64,000 nucleotides of DNA, from NCBI RefSeq assembly GCF_033118175.1, contig NC_083711.1, positions 46,882,001 to 46,946,000 on the forward strand, read 5' to 3'. The notes under the pieces were generated by a model. It was given only the letters and a program-made list of their open reading frames with translations, made no database searches and was not told where the DNA came from. Position numbers and translations under genes: made by a program. This document shows, piece by piece, positions 1 to 12,026 of this stretch (its first letter is position 1; the number at the start of each line of letters is the position of its first letter). The DNA is from Dama dama. Its lineage: Eukaryota; Chordata; Mammalia; Artiodactyla; Cervidae.

Positions 1-544
1 ATGTGCATTAGGTTATTAATATATAATCTTATTAGGATATAAAATAAGTGGGAAGAATTTTTTAAAAATTTAAGAGGTTGGAATTTTAGGGGGAAATTGA
101 AAAACAGAAATGAACAAGAATAGATGTATAGACATGCACCAGAAAAAACTACTGATTTTTAATATTCTTACAGAATAAGGAATGAAACAGTTGATGGAAC
201 TGTTCTAATAGAACAGAAGACTATGCAATCATTTCAAGCATGTTGGACTAAGAAAATTAAGGGCAGGACCTATATTCCACTCATTTGCTCCCTGGGAAAT
301 GAGGCTGCCTAAGAAAGAAAGCATGACCAACTCCAATTATTTTTCACAAGCAGTGTGTGGAATTGTGTTATCATTCAATAGAAATTCAAAGTAGAAAAGT
401 ATCTTATTATGGTTGCGGACACACCAAGAAATTTCCAGCTGCAACGACTGTATTATTAGAGTGAGTAGAAATATTCAGAAGTGAATGTGTTTACCTTAAA
501 ATATCTAAATGCTAGATGTAAAATGTTTGATCATTCAAACATTG
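1..544. other. AT-rich sequence, nothing recognised
   Basis: No repeat family, long open frame or RNA gene could be recognised. It is probably unique intergenic or intronic DNA, or repeats too old to read by eye. Confidence 0.5.
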
Positions 545-615
545 CATCACTAGTGGCAGAGCCCTGATTCCGGCCCCAGCAGTCTGCTTCCAGAATCAGT
601 GCTCTCACCTTACCA
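545..615 (-). repeat. MIR SINE tail (old)
   Basis: The run from gtggcagagccctgattc to gtgctctcacc resembles the antisense end of a MIR element (usual wording: gcagagctgggattcgaac ... gtgctcttaacc). Only the most conserved tail is readable. MIRs are ancient tRNA-derived mammalian SINEs. Confidence 0.45.
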
Positions 616-1082
616 GACTGTCCCTCCATTGATTATTTCTTGTGCCTTTAGTCCTGGGTTATTTTATCCCCTCATGTTTAGAAAGTCTTTAATTTTTATA
701 ACAAACAGAAATAAATGCTTAATGTATTTTGAAGCCCTTTTAACTCTTGATAGATGAGACATTTTCTATCTCTATCATGATGTACTTAAGTTTCCCTGAT
801 CCTCACTAGCCTCTCTTATGTGCAATAGAAGGATTTTAATAATTGCCTCACAGAGTTTTTTTTTTTTATGATGTTAGATCTTATGAAAGTGTCATGGAGC
901 TCCCTCACCCAGATGGCTGTGGGACTACTTACTTGACACTCTAGATTCCAGAATCTTAATGATCAGTTAGGGTCCATCCAGTCCAAGAATCTACTTAAAC
1001 AAAAACCTAGAGGGGTTCTTGATTTGAGAACTTTAGAAATACAAAAAAATTTTTTTGAAAATCATTACACCCATATTTGGTT

Positions 1083-1700
1083 AATCACATAATTACTTAT
1101 CAGTGTATTGCCTCTCAGATTCAAATTTATCCTCCAATATCTGCTCTGTGATAAAGGATGGAACACCATCGTTTACAGCAAGGATGATGTTGGGCTTTTT
1201 CAGTAGAGGACCCTGGAAGGATGTAGCAGGCTGAAGAGGGAATCTGCTGTTATTAGAGGGTGCAAACTCAGGAGTGTGTGTCTGAAACAGGGTTGCGATC
1301 TGCCCCAGCCAAGAGCCCAGAATGTGTGACCCCTCCAAATCCTCGAAGCTCCGGCCCATCTAGAGGCTGTACGCGCCGGGGCTCCTGCCTCCAGAGGCAC
1401 CCTCACTCGCTCAGCGCACGCCAGTCCCTGGTCACTAGCTGAGGCTCATCTATACGCTGCTTGTGCCTGGTGGGCTCTCCTCTCTGCATGTCAGGGTGCC
1501 AAGTGGGGCACGTCTGGTTCCCCGAAGGTTGCTTCCTTCTTTGCCCACTTAGAGCAGATCAGACCTGGTCCAGGAAAACCAGAAAACTTCTCTGGCACAC
1601 TGTGGGATACAACCTCACCTTCTCCAGTGGGGTATGAACTTAGCCTTGGGGAGGAAGTCTTTCTTCCAAATTTGGCCTTCCTTGGGAACACTCAGTCTCA
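1083..1700 (-). other. GC- and CpG-raised block, possibly old LTR
   Basis: This block is clearly richer in GC and CpG than its flanks, for example around 1340-1400. On the minus strand it carries an 88-codon frame (1093-1359, starting MGRSFEDLEG) and a 66-codon frame (1491-1691), neither recognised. A TATA-like tatatata lies at 1713-1720. It could be a divergent solitary LTR, a decayed processed copy or a small regulatory island. I saw no clear TG...CA ends or flanking duplication, so the class stays open. Confidence 0.3.
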
Positions 1701-1860
1701 GCCTTCGGACACTATATATAGTTTTTATAATACCTTATGGCTACTCTTTGGCCATAGTTTCATAATCCTTTAATATTAAACTTCCATTGTTTAAATCACT
1801 GTGTGTAAATCAATGAAGTCAGAACACTGCCTCACACCATACACAAAAATAATCTCAAGG

Positions 1861-2005
1861 GAATTCCCTGGTGGTCTAGTGGCTAAGACTCTGCTCCGCT
1901 GATACAGGGGACCTGGGTTCGATCCCTGGTTAGGGAACTAGATCCCACATGCCACAACTAAGACTCTATGCAGCCAAATAAATAAAAATAAATGTTAAAA
2001 AAAAT
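1861..2005 (+). mobile_element. CHR-2-type tRNA-Glu SINE inside L1
   Basis: The head ggaattccctggtggtctag, then ctaagactctgctccg, then a B-box-like gggttcgatccctgg and a (aaataa)n tail, match the cetartiodactyl CHR-2 SINE. The flanks aaataatctcaa (left) and aaataaactcaa (right) look like a decayed TSD made from L1 sequence. The tRNA-like part is not a working tRNA gene. Confidence 0.8.
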
Positions 2006-2576
2006 AAAATAAACTCAAAATGACTTAAAGACTTAAGACACAATACCATAAAATTCTTAGAAGAGAAATAGGCAAAACATTCTCTGACATGAACTGTAGC
2101 AATGTATTCTTAGGTCAGTCTCCCAAGGTAATAGAAATAAAGGCAAAAATAAACAAATGGGACCTAGTCAGATTTATAAGCTTTACATAGCAAAAGAGAC
2201 CATAAACAAAATGAAAAGTCAACCTATGGAATGGGAGGAAATATTCTCAAATGATGTGACAGGCAAGAGGTTCATTTCCAAAATATACAAACAGCTCGTA
2301 CAACTCAATAAGGAAAGAAAAAACCCCAAACCCCAAACAATCCAATGAAAAAAATGGGCATAGGACCTAAACAGGTATTTCTCCAAGTTAGACATACAGA
2401 TGGCCAATAGGAACGTGAAGATATTCAGCATCGCTTGTTATTAGAGAAACATAAATAAAAACTGAAATGATTTGTGTATCTACATGATTTGTATATCAAT
2501 GATATACATGATATATATGATATATGATATACATGAATCGTGTATTAATGACATTTATGTATCACCTTACACTGCT

Positions 2577-2771
2577 TAGAGTGCATGAGTCCTAAGGTGC
2601 TTCAGTCTTGTCCAGTGCTTTGGAACCCTATGGACTGTAGCCCGCCAGGCTCCTCTGTCCATGGGATTTTCCAGGCAAGAATACTGGAGTGGATTGCCAT
2701 GCCCTCTTTCAGGGAATCTTCCCAACTCAGGGATTGAACCTGCTTGTCTTAAAATTCCTGCATTGGCGAGC

Positions 2772-2808
<37 letters not shown>

Positions 2809-2830
2809 ACTAGTGCCACCTGGGAAGCCC
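2577..2830 (-). mobile_element. Bov-tA SINE with internal T expansion
   Basis: Antisense Bov-tA: gtgctttggaaccctatgg, ctgtagcccgccaggctcct, gcaagaatactggagtgg, then gccacctgggaagcccc at the tRNA-like head. A run of 32 T at 2774-2805 replaces or expands the short ggattctttacc segment of the usual sequence. It sits inside the L1, which resumes at about 2831 with tctggtcagaatggcc. Confidence 0.85.
2774..2805. repeat. (T)32 homopolymer inside Bov-tA
   Basis: An uninterrupted T run lies in the tRNA-derived head of the antisense Bov-tA, not at a retrotransposon tail. It was probably seeded by the short T tract of ggattctttacc and grew by slippage; sequencing or assembly length error is possible. 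Confidence 0.85.
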
Positions 2831-3667
2831 CTCTGGTCAGAATGGCCATCATCAAAAAGTCTACAAGCAGGAAATGCTGGAGAGGGTGTGGAGAAAGGGG
2901 AACTCCCCTACACTATGGTGGGAATGTAAATTGGTATATCCACCATGGAAGACAGTATGGAGGTTCCTTAAAAGACTAAAAATAGAATTACCATATGACC
3001 CAACTATCCCACTTTTGGGCATATATGCAGAGAAAACCATAATTTGAAAAGATACACACATCCCTATGTTCATAGCAGCACCATCTACAAGAGCCAAGAT
3101 GTGGAAGCAACCTAAAGGTACGATAGTGAATAGATAAAGAACTTGTGGTACATTTATATGATGGAGTATTACAGAGTTATAAAAAGAAATGAAATAATGC
3201 CACTTGCAGCACCGTGGATGGACCTAGAGATTATCAGACTAAGTGACGTAAGTCAGACAGAGATAAATACCATCTTTCACTTATACACGGAATCTAAAAA
3301 AAATGATACAGATGATCTTATTTATAAAACAGAAACTGACTCATAGAACTAGAAAGCAAATTGTGGAAGCTTATGGTTATTGGGGAAGCAGGGGAAAGGA
3401 TAAAATTAGGGGTTTGGGATTAACAGATACATACTATTATATATGAAGTAGATAAATAACAAGGACCTACTGTATAGTACAGGAAGCTATATACAAAATC
3501 TTATAAAAACCTATAATGGAAAAGAATCTGGAAAAAAATATCTGAATCACTTTGCTGTGTACCTAAAACTAACACAGTATTATAAATCAATTATTTATAC
3601 GTGATCATATACTACAGTGTATATGATGTGTATCAATTATACTTCAATTAAAAAAAATCACTGTGTG

Positions 3668-5860
3668 GTTTCTATCTTGTAATTGGACCTGAATTCTTAC
3701 ATGATATTTATATACAACAAAACATGAAGAATATACAATGAGTTTTGGTTATAGACCAGTTCCTCCTCTCTAAGAGTTTCCAACCTGATAGCTTTCTGTT
3801 GTTGTTTTTTTTTTCCTTTTCTCTTTTCTTCCCTCCCTCCCTCCCTTCCTCCTTCCACCCCTCTTTTTCTTTCAGTTCTGAAGATGGCTGGATAACATGA
3901 GACTTCAGCATCTCCCTCTAACCTGAGGGTGCTATCATGGTGCTATAACCTGAGAACATCATGGTGTTCTGTTCAAGAGACTCCACTTTCGTTTCCCAGT
4001 GCCTCTGCTTGCTCTGATTATGAGAGGGGTTTTAAAAAAACTGATTTGGCAGGGAGCTTTTTCAATCTCAGGATCTCACAAGCTAATGGACCCTCGCATT
4101 CCTTCAGCACCATGACACGTCTTGTATAATCCTACTATATGGTACAACTTCCTTTCATTAAATCAACTTCTTAATGTTTGGCAGTATTAGAAATGCTGGA
4201 AAAGAAAGCATTATGTAAGACATGATGATATTAAGTGGAAAACAGCAAAACATTTAAAAATTTATAGTTCCTGAAGGACAAAGTATAAAGGTCTGTCCCT
4301 TGGAAGTTTCTGTTGCTTGACAATGACTATTAGTCTCCCACTGGGAGAGGCCAATGAAAAACTATGCAGATTCTGGAATAAACTTTGCATTGGGGCATTT
4401 GAGGAAAGAGTGAGTTGTGTACAAGTAAGGCAAACTATTCATTCCTTTGGACGCGGAGCTGCTCTTTAACTTAGCCTTAAAGGTCTAATGTCTGAGCTCC
4501 TGGGATGACACTTCTCTGGTCTCACAGCTTCCCACATTCTCCTTTCTGTTCCCACAAAACAATTATGCACTAGCCCCTGCAATTAAACATTTAATAAATG
4601 AGAAAAACAAGCTAGAAACATTCATCTCTTACTTATACCTTAGAAGAATAATATGAGAAGGAAGGTGAAAAATATGAGCATGAAGAGATTCTGTGCTTTT
4701 TCCTAGGACAGTATTCCCCTCTACTGGTGAAAGCCTGTAACTATTTTTTCTTCACCAAGGCTGCTTTAAAAAGAAGTAATCAACTAAGATGTTTGCTTCT
4801 GTGTTTTAGGGGAACATTGGTATTTTCTTACACATATCACATTATTTTTAGAGCCTCAAAAGAATCTCCAAGGAAATCATCATTTATTTTTTTCACACAT
4901 TCAGTTCTGAAGTTTTCTTCCCCAAACAATGGTGTCTTCCCCTCCCTGGTGTCTGGGGAGACACTGCTTTTTTTTTTTTTAATCAAATGAGCATTTCTCT
5001 CCCAGCATGTGTTTTATTTTCTACAGAGCCCAACTAATTATAGTTTAGAAGGAAGTTCTTTCAATATTTATCCCTGCAGACCCTCTTCTTTGTCTCCCCA
5101 GAGAATCAACAGTGCAGATGTACTGCAGAATTGAGAAATAATAGGTGTCTGGTATCAGATTCAGTTAACTTACTAAGATCCTTGTGACCTAAAGTTGAAC
5201 CTAGCCCATTGATTTCTGTTCTCTGAGAAATGTTAAGTCAGAAAATCCTGGAGGAAGTGGACTGTTCTAATGACTTACCTGGGAAAGCCCAGAGGAGGTG
5301 CCTTATTAGACTCGAAGAGGCTAACTGAGCCCTACAACATCTACATGTATTAACACTGGTATGCTTTTTGCATTGATATTTAACACGAGGAAGAAGCAGG
5401 AGATACACAAATATGGGAGAAAAAGGAAATTGATGTTTGGATCAGATTCCTCTCATCGTTCATCTGGACATTTTGATGAAGGCAACGAGGTAAATAATTA
5501 AAGTATTTACACACTGTTTTCAGGGTATTACTTGACTATCCTTGCTATCCTAGAGGGCCTGCATCATGTAGTATGTGCATAAATGTTTAAATGCATCCTT
5601 ATAGTACACCAATAATTATTTCAAACTCAACTCCCAATTAAGTTTGAAACTTTATTGTTGTTTTTCCATTGTTTCCCCTCTCCTCTTTGAATTGCATATT
5701 CACTCCCTTCTAAAAATAATACTATTGTGGAGAGTGTCAAAAGTTAAAGAAAGGTTAAAAACCAAGACTCTCAAAGAGATAAAAATGAATAGTTGTTAAA
5801 GATTTTATTCTACACATTAACCAATAATGTTATTCAAAAGGTGGATTCACTTCTTGGTGC
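3668..5860. other. No recognised gene; includes a pyrimidine tract
   Basis: Apart from a CT-rich simple tract at about 3804-3875 (with ccctccctccctcccttcct) and a T run at 4970-4980, I see no known repeat and no convincing exon. Open frames are short and lack recognisable domains. Confidence 0.5.
3804..3875. repeat. Polypyrimidine (CCCT/CTTC)n tract
   Basis: A near-pure C/T run on the plus strand. Mirror-like purine-pyrimidine tracts can form triplex DNA. No retrotransposon body adjoins it, so it is a stand-alone low-complexity tract. Confidence 0.8.
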
Positions 5861-5864
5861 GTAC

Positions 5865-6690
5865 TGAGCCAATAGACATCACTAAGCTGAAGACTGGGAG
5901 AAGGGAGGATTTATTATTACCTGCATCAGGTAAGGAGAACATCAGGGATCTTTCCCGAAGAAGTGCCTCTCTGAGCAGCAAAATTGGGGAAGTTTCAAGC
6001 TAAGGGTATGTGCGTATTAATGAAGGGGCTTGAGCAGAGGAGAATTTGGCATAGAACTGGGGCAAAGGACTACACAGTCCCAGCTTCAGCTGATGGAAGT
6101 CTGTCGGGTCAACATCATCCTTCCATCCTTCATTTGACCGGGGCCTTAGTTCCTGCAGAACTCAAAGACCCGTATCAGATTGTTATGTGTATTCCTTGAG
6201 GAGGAGCTAGGACTGTTTTCCTGCTGGACTGTGGTTGACTGCTCTTCCTCTGCTACTATATTCTCTCACTTCCCTTCCCTTCCCTTCAGTTCAGTTCAGT
6301 CGCTCAGTCGCGTCCGACTCTCTGCGACCCCATGAATCGCAGCACGCCAGGCCTCCCTGTCCATCACCAATTCCCGGAGTTTACTCAAACCATGTCCATC
6401 GAGTCGGTGATGCCATCCGGCCATCTCATCCTCTGTCGTCCCCTTCTCCTCCTGCCCCCAATCCCTCCCAGCATCAGGGTCTTTTCCAATTAGTCAACTC
6501 TTCGCATCAGGTGGCCAAGAACACCTAAATACTGAGACTTGTTCAAGGGCAAGCATTGTGGCCAGACTTAGATCACAAAAATGGCTTAGGCCGAAATGGC
6601 TCTTCTTATGTCAAGAAAGCAATTCCTGGTTCTCTTTCTCTGGGGACCTCCAACCCTTGTGCTTACGATGATGGTACTGGGCATATGTCA
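5865..6690 (-). mobile_element. Possible old LTR, split by a BovB 3' end
   Basis: The stretch gaagactgggagaagggag, gatttattattacctgcatc, then gaagaagtgcctctctgagc, and the later ctttctctggggacctcc resemble antisense LTRs of mammalian endogenous retroviruses in style. I could not assign a family, and no internal retroviral genes or clear ends are visible. The BovB fragment at 6287-6519 interrupts it. Low confidence. Confidence 0.3.
6287..6519 (-). mobile_element. BovB 3'-end fragment
   Basis: The antisense BovB terminus begins with the repeated cagtt motif (cagttcagttcagtcgctca) and runs through gtccatcgagtcggtgatgc and gcatcaggtggccaa. This is the ~230-bp 3' end of the ruminant RTE-type LINE, shared with Bov-A/Bov-tA SINEs. 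It is heavily 5'-truncated with no coding capacity. CpGs are well preserved (cgctcagtcgcgtccgac), so it is fairly young. Confidence 0.85.
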
Positions 6691-6786
6691 TAACTCATTC
6701 AAGACAATCTGAAGAAACAGACACATTTATAAATTAGGAATATGGAAATGAATGTGTACATAGAGGCAAAATTGATTTCCCCCCAG

Positions 6787-7026
6787 CGGTGTGTGTGTGT
6801 GTGCATGCGTGTGCGTGTAGTCACTCAGTCACGTCTGAGTCTTTTCAACCCCATGGACTGTAGCCTGCCAGGTTCCTCTGTCCATGGGATTCTCAAGGCA
6901 AGAATACTGGAGTGGGTTGCCATTTCCTACTCCAGAGGATCTTCCCGACCCAAGGATAGAACTTGCATCTTTTACGTCTCCTACATTGGCAGGTGGATTC
7001 TTCACCACTGCCTCACCTGGGGAGGG
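6787..7026 (-). mobile_element. Bov-tA SINE with flanking (GT)n
   Basis: Antisense Bov-tA from tcactcagtcacgtctgagt to gcctcacctgggg, preceded by a short gtgtgtgtgtgtg run at 6790-6802. The tRNA-like head is degraded, with agaacttgcatctttta where the B box would be. Confidence 0.85.
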
Positions 7027-8320
7027 TAAATCAGTTGAACCTCTAACTGAACAAGACACAGTTTGTATGTCAATAGACAAGAATTATTTTACATTGTTAC
7101 TTCTGATCTTCAATTTACAGAGTTGCAAAAGCTCTCAGGGACAATAAATGCCTAGAATCAGATAATCGTGAGAATGCTCCCTAGATGCCAGACAATGCGT
7201 AGCTTTCCAGTGAAGCACAAAATTTTTCCTGCAAGAGAAAATGATTTCATGCTTGATGCTCTTTCCTTTCTCAGTTTTCTTAGAAAACAGGAGATCCAAG
7301 GCTCACTCTACAATCTCTGAGCTTCCATATCAGATTTTTCTTGTTATTTCTCACCCACAGGAAATAGTGAACCTGGGTAAGAGTTTGCACAATACACATG
7401 TGAGATAGTCCATGGTTAGAAGTTTTCTCCTCAGTGACATTTTATTTAACTGTGAAATATACAATTTTCTCTTGCTCCTTTGCATTCATTCTATCCACTT
7501 AGCAAATGTTTGCCAATCACCTGTTTATCCGTTTTTAGGTCTAAGAAAACAGAAGTAGGTCAGACAGCAGGGTCTCTGTTCTCAAGGAATTTGTATACAA
7601 GAGATCTGAATTTTATTCCAGACACTCAAAAGTATAAGAAATAACAATATAATTTATTTTCTTTAAATCAGTGGTATTCTGAATCTGAGACCCATCACTT
7701 GTTTGGAAAATCATTTAATCTCAGTCATTATCCATTTTCTGTGGGGTCATCTGTATGTCGTAACAGTAATAATAATAAAAAAGAGAAATATTTGTGGGTC
7801 TTGTCTGTGGTCTTCAGTTCCAAAGGAGAAAACTATGCAAAGCTCTGTGATGTAGTAGGCATTTTGGCAAGCTCATTCATGTGGGTTTTCTCTGCTTTTG
7901 GTTGTCTTTGACTAGGTTATCTTACAACTCCATTAAGATAGAAGCTAACTTGTAGGACAATAATAATAATGCAAATGACTTGTATGCACAGCTAAGCAAG
8001 TGACTCCCATACCTGACTATGAAAATGAGTTTTGACAGAATATAAATCTCTGGAAGTTCAATTTTCATTTGAACTATTTTTATAAAGCTTACTGGTTCAC
8101 TCTTTATCTAAACCACCAGGGAAGCCCCTAAATAAAATCTTGATATATTCATTTTCTTTTTGTGCAAGAGTCATGGTTTTATCCTCTTGTAAAATATACA
8201 CAGTCTGCTAATCAAAAAAAATAATACAGGAGGCTGCAAATATGAGTTTGGGGGGTCTTAAGAATTCCAATTCAGGAGACACAGAAAGAGTGCTCTGAGG
8301 AAGAGAAAGGGCTGGAAACT
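7027..8320. other. No recognised feature
   Basis: No gene and no clear repeat. A short caccagggaagccccta at about 8115 looks like a Bov-type SINE tip but is too short to call. Confidence 0.45.
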
Positions 8321-8324
8321 TATA

Positions 8325-8385
8325 AGGACAAATTAATACAACACTGTAAGGCAACTATATTCCAACAAAAAACAGTTTAAAAACA
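8325..8385 (+). mobile_element. Possible very short L1 3' end
   Basis: The string aatacaacactgtaaggc followed by tatattccaacaaaaaac resembles the terminal 50-60 bases of an artiodactyl L1. Too short for certainty, and no TSD was found. Confidence 0.35.
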
Positions 8386-8889
8386 GCCATGAGATTGTTA
8401 GTTAAACGTTGCCTGGCTGGTATTGACTGGGTGGTATCTGACTGATATCAGCTTTGATACCAATCAGAAAATATTTGTTCTTAAGGAATCACAAGTTGTT
8501 TTGGTGTAGGGGTCCAATAAATAGACTGTGCTGAGTTATTTTAAGTAAGGGTCCAGTAAGTATCTTGAATTTCTGACAGGTGTTCTGGATAACTTTATCA
8601 GGTAAAGTGGTCAGATTCCTTCCAGGCTGAGACGTGCATAAGTCACACCTTCCTCAGCTGCCTCCTGGCTCCATGTAGAGAGCTCTTAGCAATACTGACT
8701 CTGTTTTGATTTTCCTTTCACATGGCTCATGAATATGATCCTACTGAAGCTCCCATGTCATTTGAAGTGGTTTCCAGCCTCAGTAGGGATGATATCCTTG
8801 CTAGGGATCTGTAGTTTTAGGGCTGTTACGTGGTTGTGCATGTTTTATACTCAATTCTGGGAGGCACCATTTACGGGGAGCAGGAGAAA

Positions 8890-9090
8890 AATTTTTCAGA
8901 CAGTAAAGATGCCACAAGCCATAGGTCTCATGGGTCTCCGTCATAACTACTCAATTCTACAGTTGCAACTGTAATTACAGCTACAGGCACTACTTTAATG
9001 TATAGACATGGCTGTATCCCCCCATCCCTCCACTTTTATTTACAAAAGTAGGTACCAGTGCATGCGCTGTAGCTTGCCAACTCCTGACAT
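8890..9090 (+). mobile_element. hAT-Charlie (MER1-type) DNA transposon remnant
   Basis: Segments cagacagtaaagatgcc, ctccgtcataactactcaat, then gacatggctgtatcc, cttttatttacaaaagta and tgtagcttgccaactcctga follow the order of the well-known Charlie-type non-autonomous elements. It is old, with no coding sequence. A second copy in the opposite sense lies at about 27697-27917. Confidence 0.7.
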
Positions 9091-9117
9091 ACACCATGTT
9101 TGTTTGTCAGGAGTCCC

Positions 9118-9312
9118 CCGAGTGAGTGAAAGATGACTCTTGTCTGACTCTTTGCAACTGCATGGACTCTACAGTCCATGGAATTCTCCAGGCCAGAACA
9201 CTGGAGTGGGTAGACTTTCCCTTCTCCAGGGGATCTTCCCAACCCAGGGATCGAACCCAGGTCTCCTGCGTTGCAGGTGGATTCTTTACCAGAGCCCCCC
9301 TGGAAAGCTCTA
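9118..9312 (-). mobile_element. Bov-tA SINE
   Basis: Antisense Bov-tA: gactctttgcaactgcatgg, ggccagaacactggagtggg, ccagggatcgaacccaggtc, ttgcaggtggattctttacc. The tac(a)gtccatgg spacer resembles the tA3 subtype. Confidence 0.85.
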
Positions 9313-10345
9313 AAAGGATAAGTAGGGCCTTGCTATCCATCTCTCTTTTCTCTTTTCTCCTACTCACTCCTATAAAGGTGCTTGATTTTTTCCCTCATTA
9401 TCCTCTAGCATAATTTTCTCAAAAATTCTGGGCTTTTGAAAATGAAAGACAGGAGGCAAACTGTCAGGAAATTTCACTTTGGTCTCATAATGTCCCTGAA
9501 TTAAAGGACCAGAGACAGGAGCTACTTTGATAGAAACAAAGGAAAAATTCACGACTGAAACAAACTGAGAACTCAGTAAGCTACCTTGTCACAGATATAA
9601 GCCTATTTTTTGTCTATGATCATCATTTTTTAGATGTTCTTAATTTTGTGATACATTTTATGGTTTTGTTTTTCACAAAATTGTGATCATTTATTATATA
9701 ACAATTTTTGTTAACGATATATGATGATTACTACTCATTATATAAAACTTTCTTTGAAAATACGGATTTTTGTTGTTGTAAATTATTCATCAAATAATAT
9801 ATCCTAATTTGTTTATTTAACATATGAAACACTGAAAAAATGTACCTGCCAGGATTTGGTTAAATAAATTAGAATACTTTATGGTTTTTCAAAACACTTC
9901 TCATGTGTACACAGAAAGCAAAGAAAGAAGAGCTAAATCAGTGGTGTCCTAGTGTTTAACAACCAGCAAAAGATTTTAACTAGGCTAGAGAAAGCCATAT
10001 GGCCTCTGCTTACTGCTTCTGAGATGCTGGCTCAGGAGGAAAGGAGCTCTCTGCAAGGAAGTCTGACTGTCCTGAGTCCACTTTGATGGAGAGGACACGC
10101 TCAGGTGTCCTGTAGTTGGCCACCATCAACTGCCAGCTCTGTGAGTGGGCAGCCGTGAACGTCCAGGTCAGCTAACCCTTCAGACAACTGTGGCATCACC
10201 TAAGGTCTGGTTGCAACTATCTAAGGAACCCCAACTAAGAAACACCTAGCTGAGCCATTTATGAATTCCTACCCCACATAACTGTGAGCAGAAGAAAATA
10301 GTTGTTGTTTTTTATACCACCAATTTTTAAATTAACTGGTTATAT
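9313..10345. other. AT-rich, nothing recognised
   Basis: No repeat or exon could be supported. The part between 9600 and 9850 is very AT-rich. Confidence 0.45.
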
Positions 10346-10351
10346 AGTGCT

Positions 10352-11285
10352 AATTTCAAAACTGGGAAAGGAGTATGTCAAGGTTGTATATTGTCACCCT
10401 GTTTATTTAACTTATATGCAGAATATATCATACAAAATGCTGGGCTGGATGACTTACAAGCTGGAATCAAAGACTGCTGGCAGAAATATCAACAACCTAA
10501 AATGATACCACTTTAATGACAGAGTGAAGAGGCACTAAAGAGCGTCTTGTTGAAGGTGAAAGAGGAGAGTAAAAAAGCTGGCTTAAAACTCAGCATTCAA
10601 AAAACAAAGATCATGGCATCTGGTCCCACCACTTCATGGCAAACAGATGGGGAAAAGGTGGAAACGGTGTCAGATTTCATTTTCTTGGGCTCCAAAATCA
10701 CTGTGGATGGTGATTGCGGCCACAAAGTTAAGACGCTTATTCCTGGAAGAAAAGCTACGACAAACCTAAGGCAGTGTATTAAAAAGCAGAGACATCACTT
10801 TGCCAACAAAGGTCCATACAGTCAAAGTTATGATTTCTCCAGTAGTCATGTATGGATGTGAGAGATGGATCATAGAGAAGGCAGAGTGCCAAAGAATTGA
10901 TGCTTTCAAACTGTGGTGCTGGAGAAGACTTTTGAGAGTCCCTTAGACAGAAAGGTTATCAAACCAGTCAATCCTAAAGGAAATCAACCCTGAATATTCA
11001 TTGGAAGGACTGGTGCTGAAGCTGAAGCTCTAATACTTTGGCTCCCTGATGAGGCTACCTGAGTTGGAAGAGCCAACTCATTGGGAAAGACCCTGATGCT
11101 GAGAAAGATTGAGGTCAAGAGGGGAAGGGGGCGACAGAGGACAAGATGGTTGAATGGCATCACTGACTCAATGGACATGAGTTTGAGCAAGCTCCAGGAG
11201 ATAGTCAAGGACAAGAAAGGCCAGTGTGCTGCAGTTCATGGGGTCGCAAAGAGTCAGATGTGACTTAGGGACCGAACAATAACAC
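10352..11285 (+). mobile_element. BovB (RTE) LINE, 5'-truncated, degenerate
   Basis: BovB starts within the reverse transcriptase at gggaaaggagtatgtcaagg and runs to the 3' end gggtcgcaaagagtcagatg. The YADD-equivalent position is damaged: the sequence reads ccttaaaatgatacc style rather than atgcagatgatacc, so the catalytic Asp pair is not readable. Residual frames (for example 10547-10861, with TKIMASGPTTSWQTDGEK) show the domain after RT. Several frameshifts make it a dead copy. Confidence 0.9.
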
Positions 11286-11376
11286 AGCACTAGGAACTTT
11301 AATAGGAAGAAAACACTATGTTTGAAGAGTTATTTTACACAGACAGTGAAGGAGAGGACTCAAAGAAGATTCTAGA

Positions 11377-11677
11377 CATCGAGGACTTCCCTGGTGGTCC
11401 AGCGGTTAAGAATCTGCCTGCCAATGCAGGGGACACAGTTTCAATCCCTGGTCCGGGAAGATTCTACATGCCGTGGGGCGATGAAGTCTGTGTGCCACAA
11501 CTACGGAGTCCTCACAGCCTAGAGCCTGTGCTTTGCAATAAGAGAAACCACCTCAGTGAGAGGCCTGCACACCGCAACGAAGAGTAGCCCCCACTCTCTG
11601 CAACTGGGGAAAGTCCATGTGTAGCAAAGACCCGCACAGCCAAAAATGAATAAGTACACACATTCGTTAATTTAAAA
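11377..11677 (+). mobile_element. CHR-1-type tRNA-Glu SINE with TSD
   Basis: The head gacttccctggtggtccag, B-box-like gtttcaatccctggtccggg, then ccacaactacggagtcctca and a long body ending cgcacagccaaaaatgaataa match the CHR-1 SINE. A 15-bp duplication aaagaagattctaga flanks it at 11362-11376 and 11678-11692, fixing the insertion limits. Confidence 0.85.
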
Positions 11678-12026
11678 AAAGAAGATTCTAGAGATTGAAT
11701 CTTGGGGAAAATAACTATCATTTGGTGAGTGAGAAAATGAACTGAAGAATTAAAATGAAGGAGAGAAGATGATGCAGATAATCTTGAGTATATTAAACTT
11801 GCAATGTGTCTTAGTTCAGGCTGTTATCACAGAATTCCATAGACTGGGTGGCTTAAACAACAAAACTGTATTTCTCTTAAGTTCTAGAGCCTGAGCAATT
11901 AGGATCAAGTTCTGGAAGTTCCAGTGTCTGGTGAGGGGCCACCTCTGTTTGCAGTTGGCCATTTTCTCCTCACATTCTCACATGTCTGAGAGCAGAAAGC
12001 CAGAGGTCAAGCTGTGTCTCTTCTTA

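Larger units (their letters stand above)
1806..3654 (+). mobile_element. 5'-truncated L1 (ORF2 end and 3' region), interrupted
   Basis: L1 sequence runs from the late ORF2 region (catcaaaaagtctacaagca, 2848-2867; ctacactatggtgggaatg) to a 3' end rich in aattaaaaaaa. A 13-bp duplication, aaatcactgtgtg, flanks it at 1793-1805 and 3655-3667, so it is one target-primed insertion. It is interrupted by a CHR-2 SINE near 1861, an AT-rich expansion near 2476-2556 and a Bov-tA near 2577. All frames are broken, so it is inactive. Confidence 0.85.

Noticed and set aside
1861..1960. tRNA-like A/B box structures in SINE heads
   Set aside because: Heads such as gggttcgatccctgg in CHR and Bov-tA copies derive from tRNA-Glu, but the cloverleaf is lost. 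None is a functional tRNA gene.
8111..8128. accaccagggaagcccct, a SINE tip
   Set aside because: Eighteen bases alone cannot separate a decayed SINE remnant from chance.
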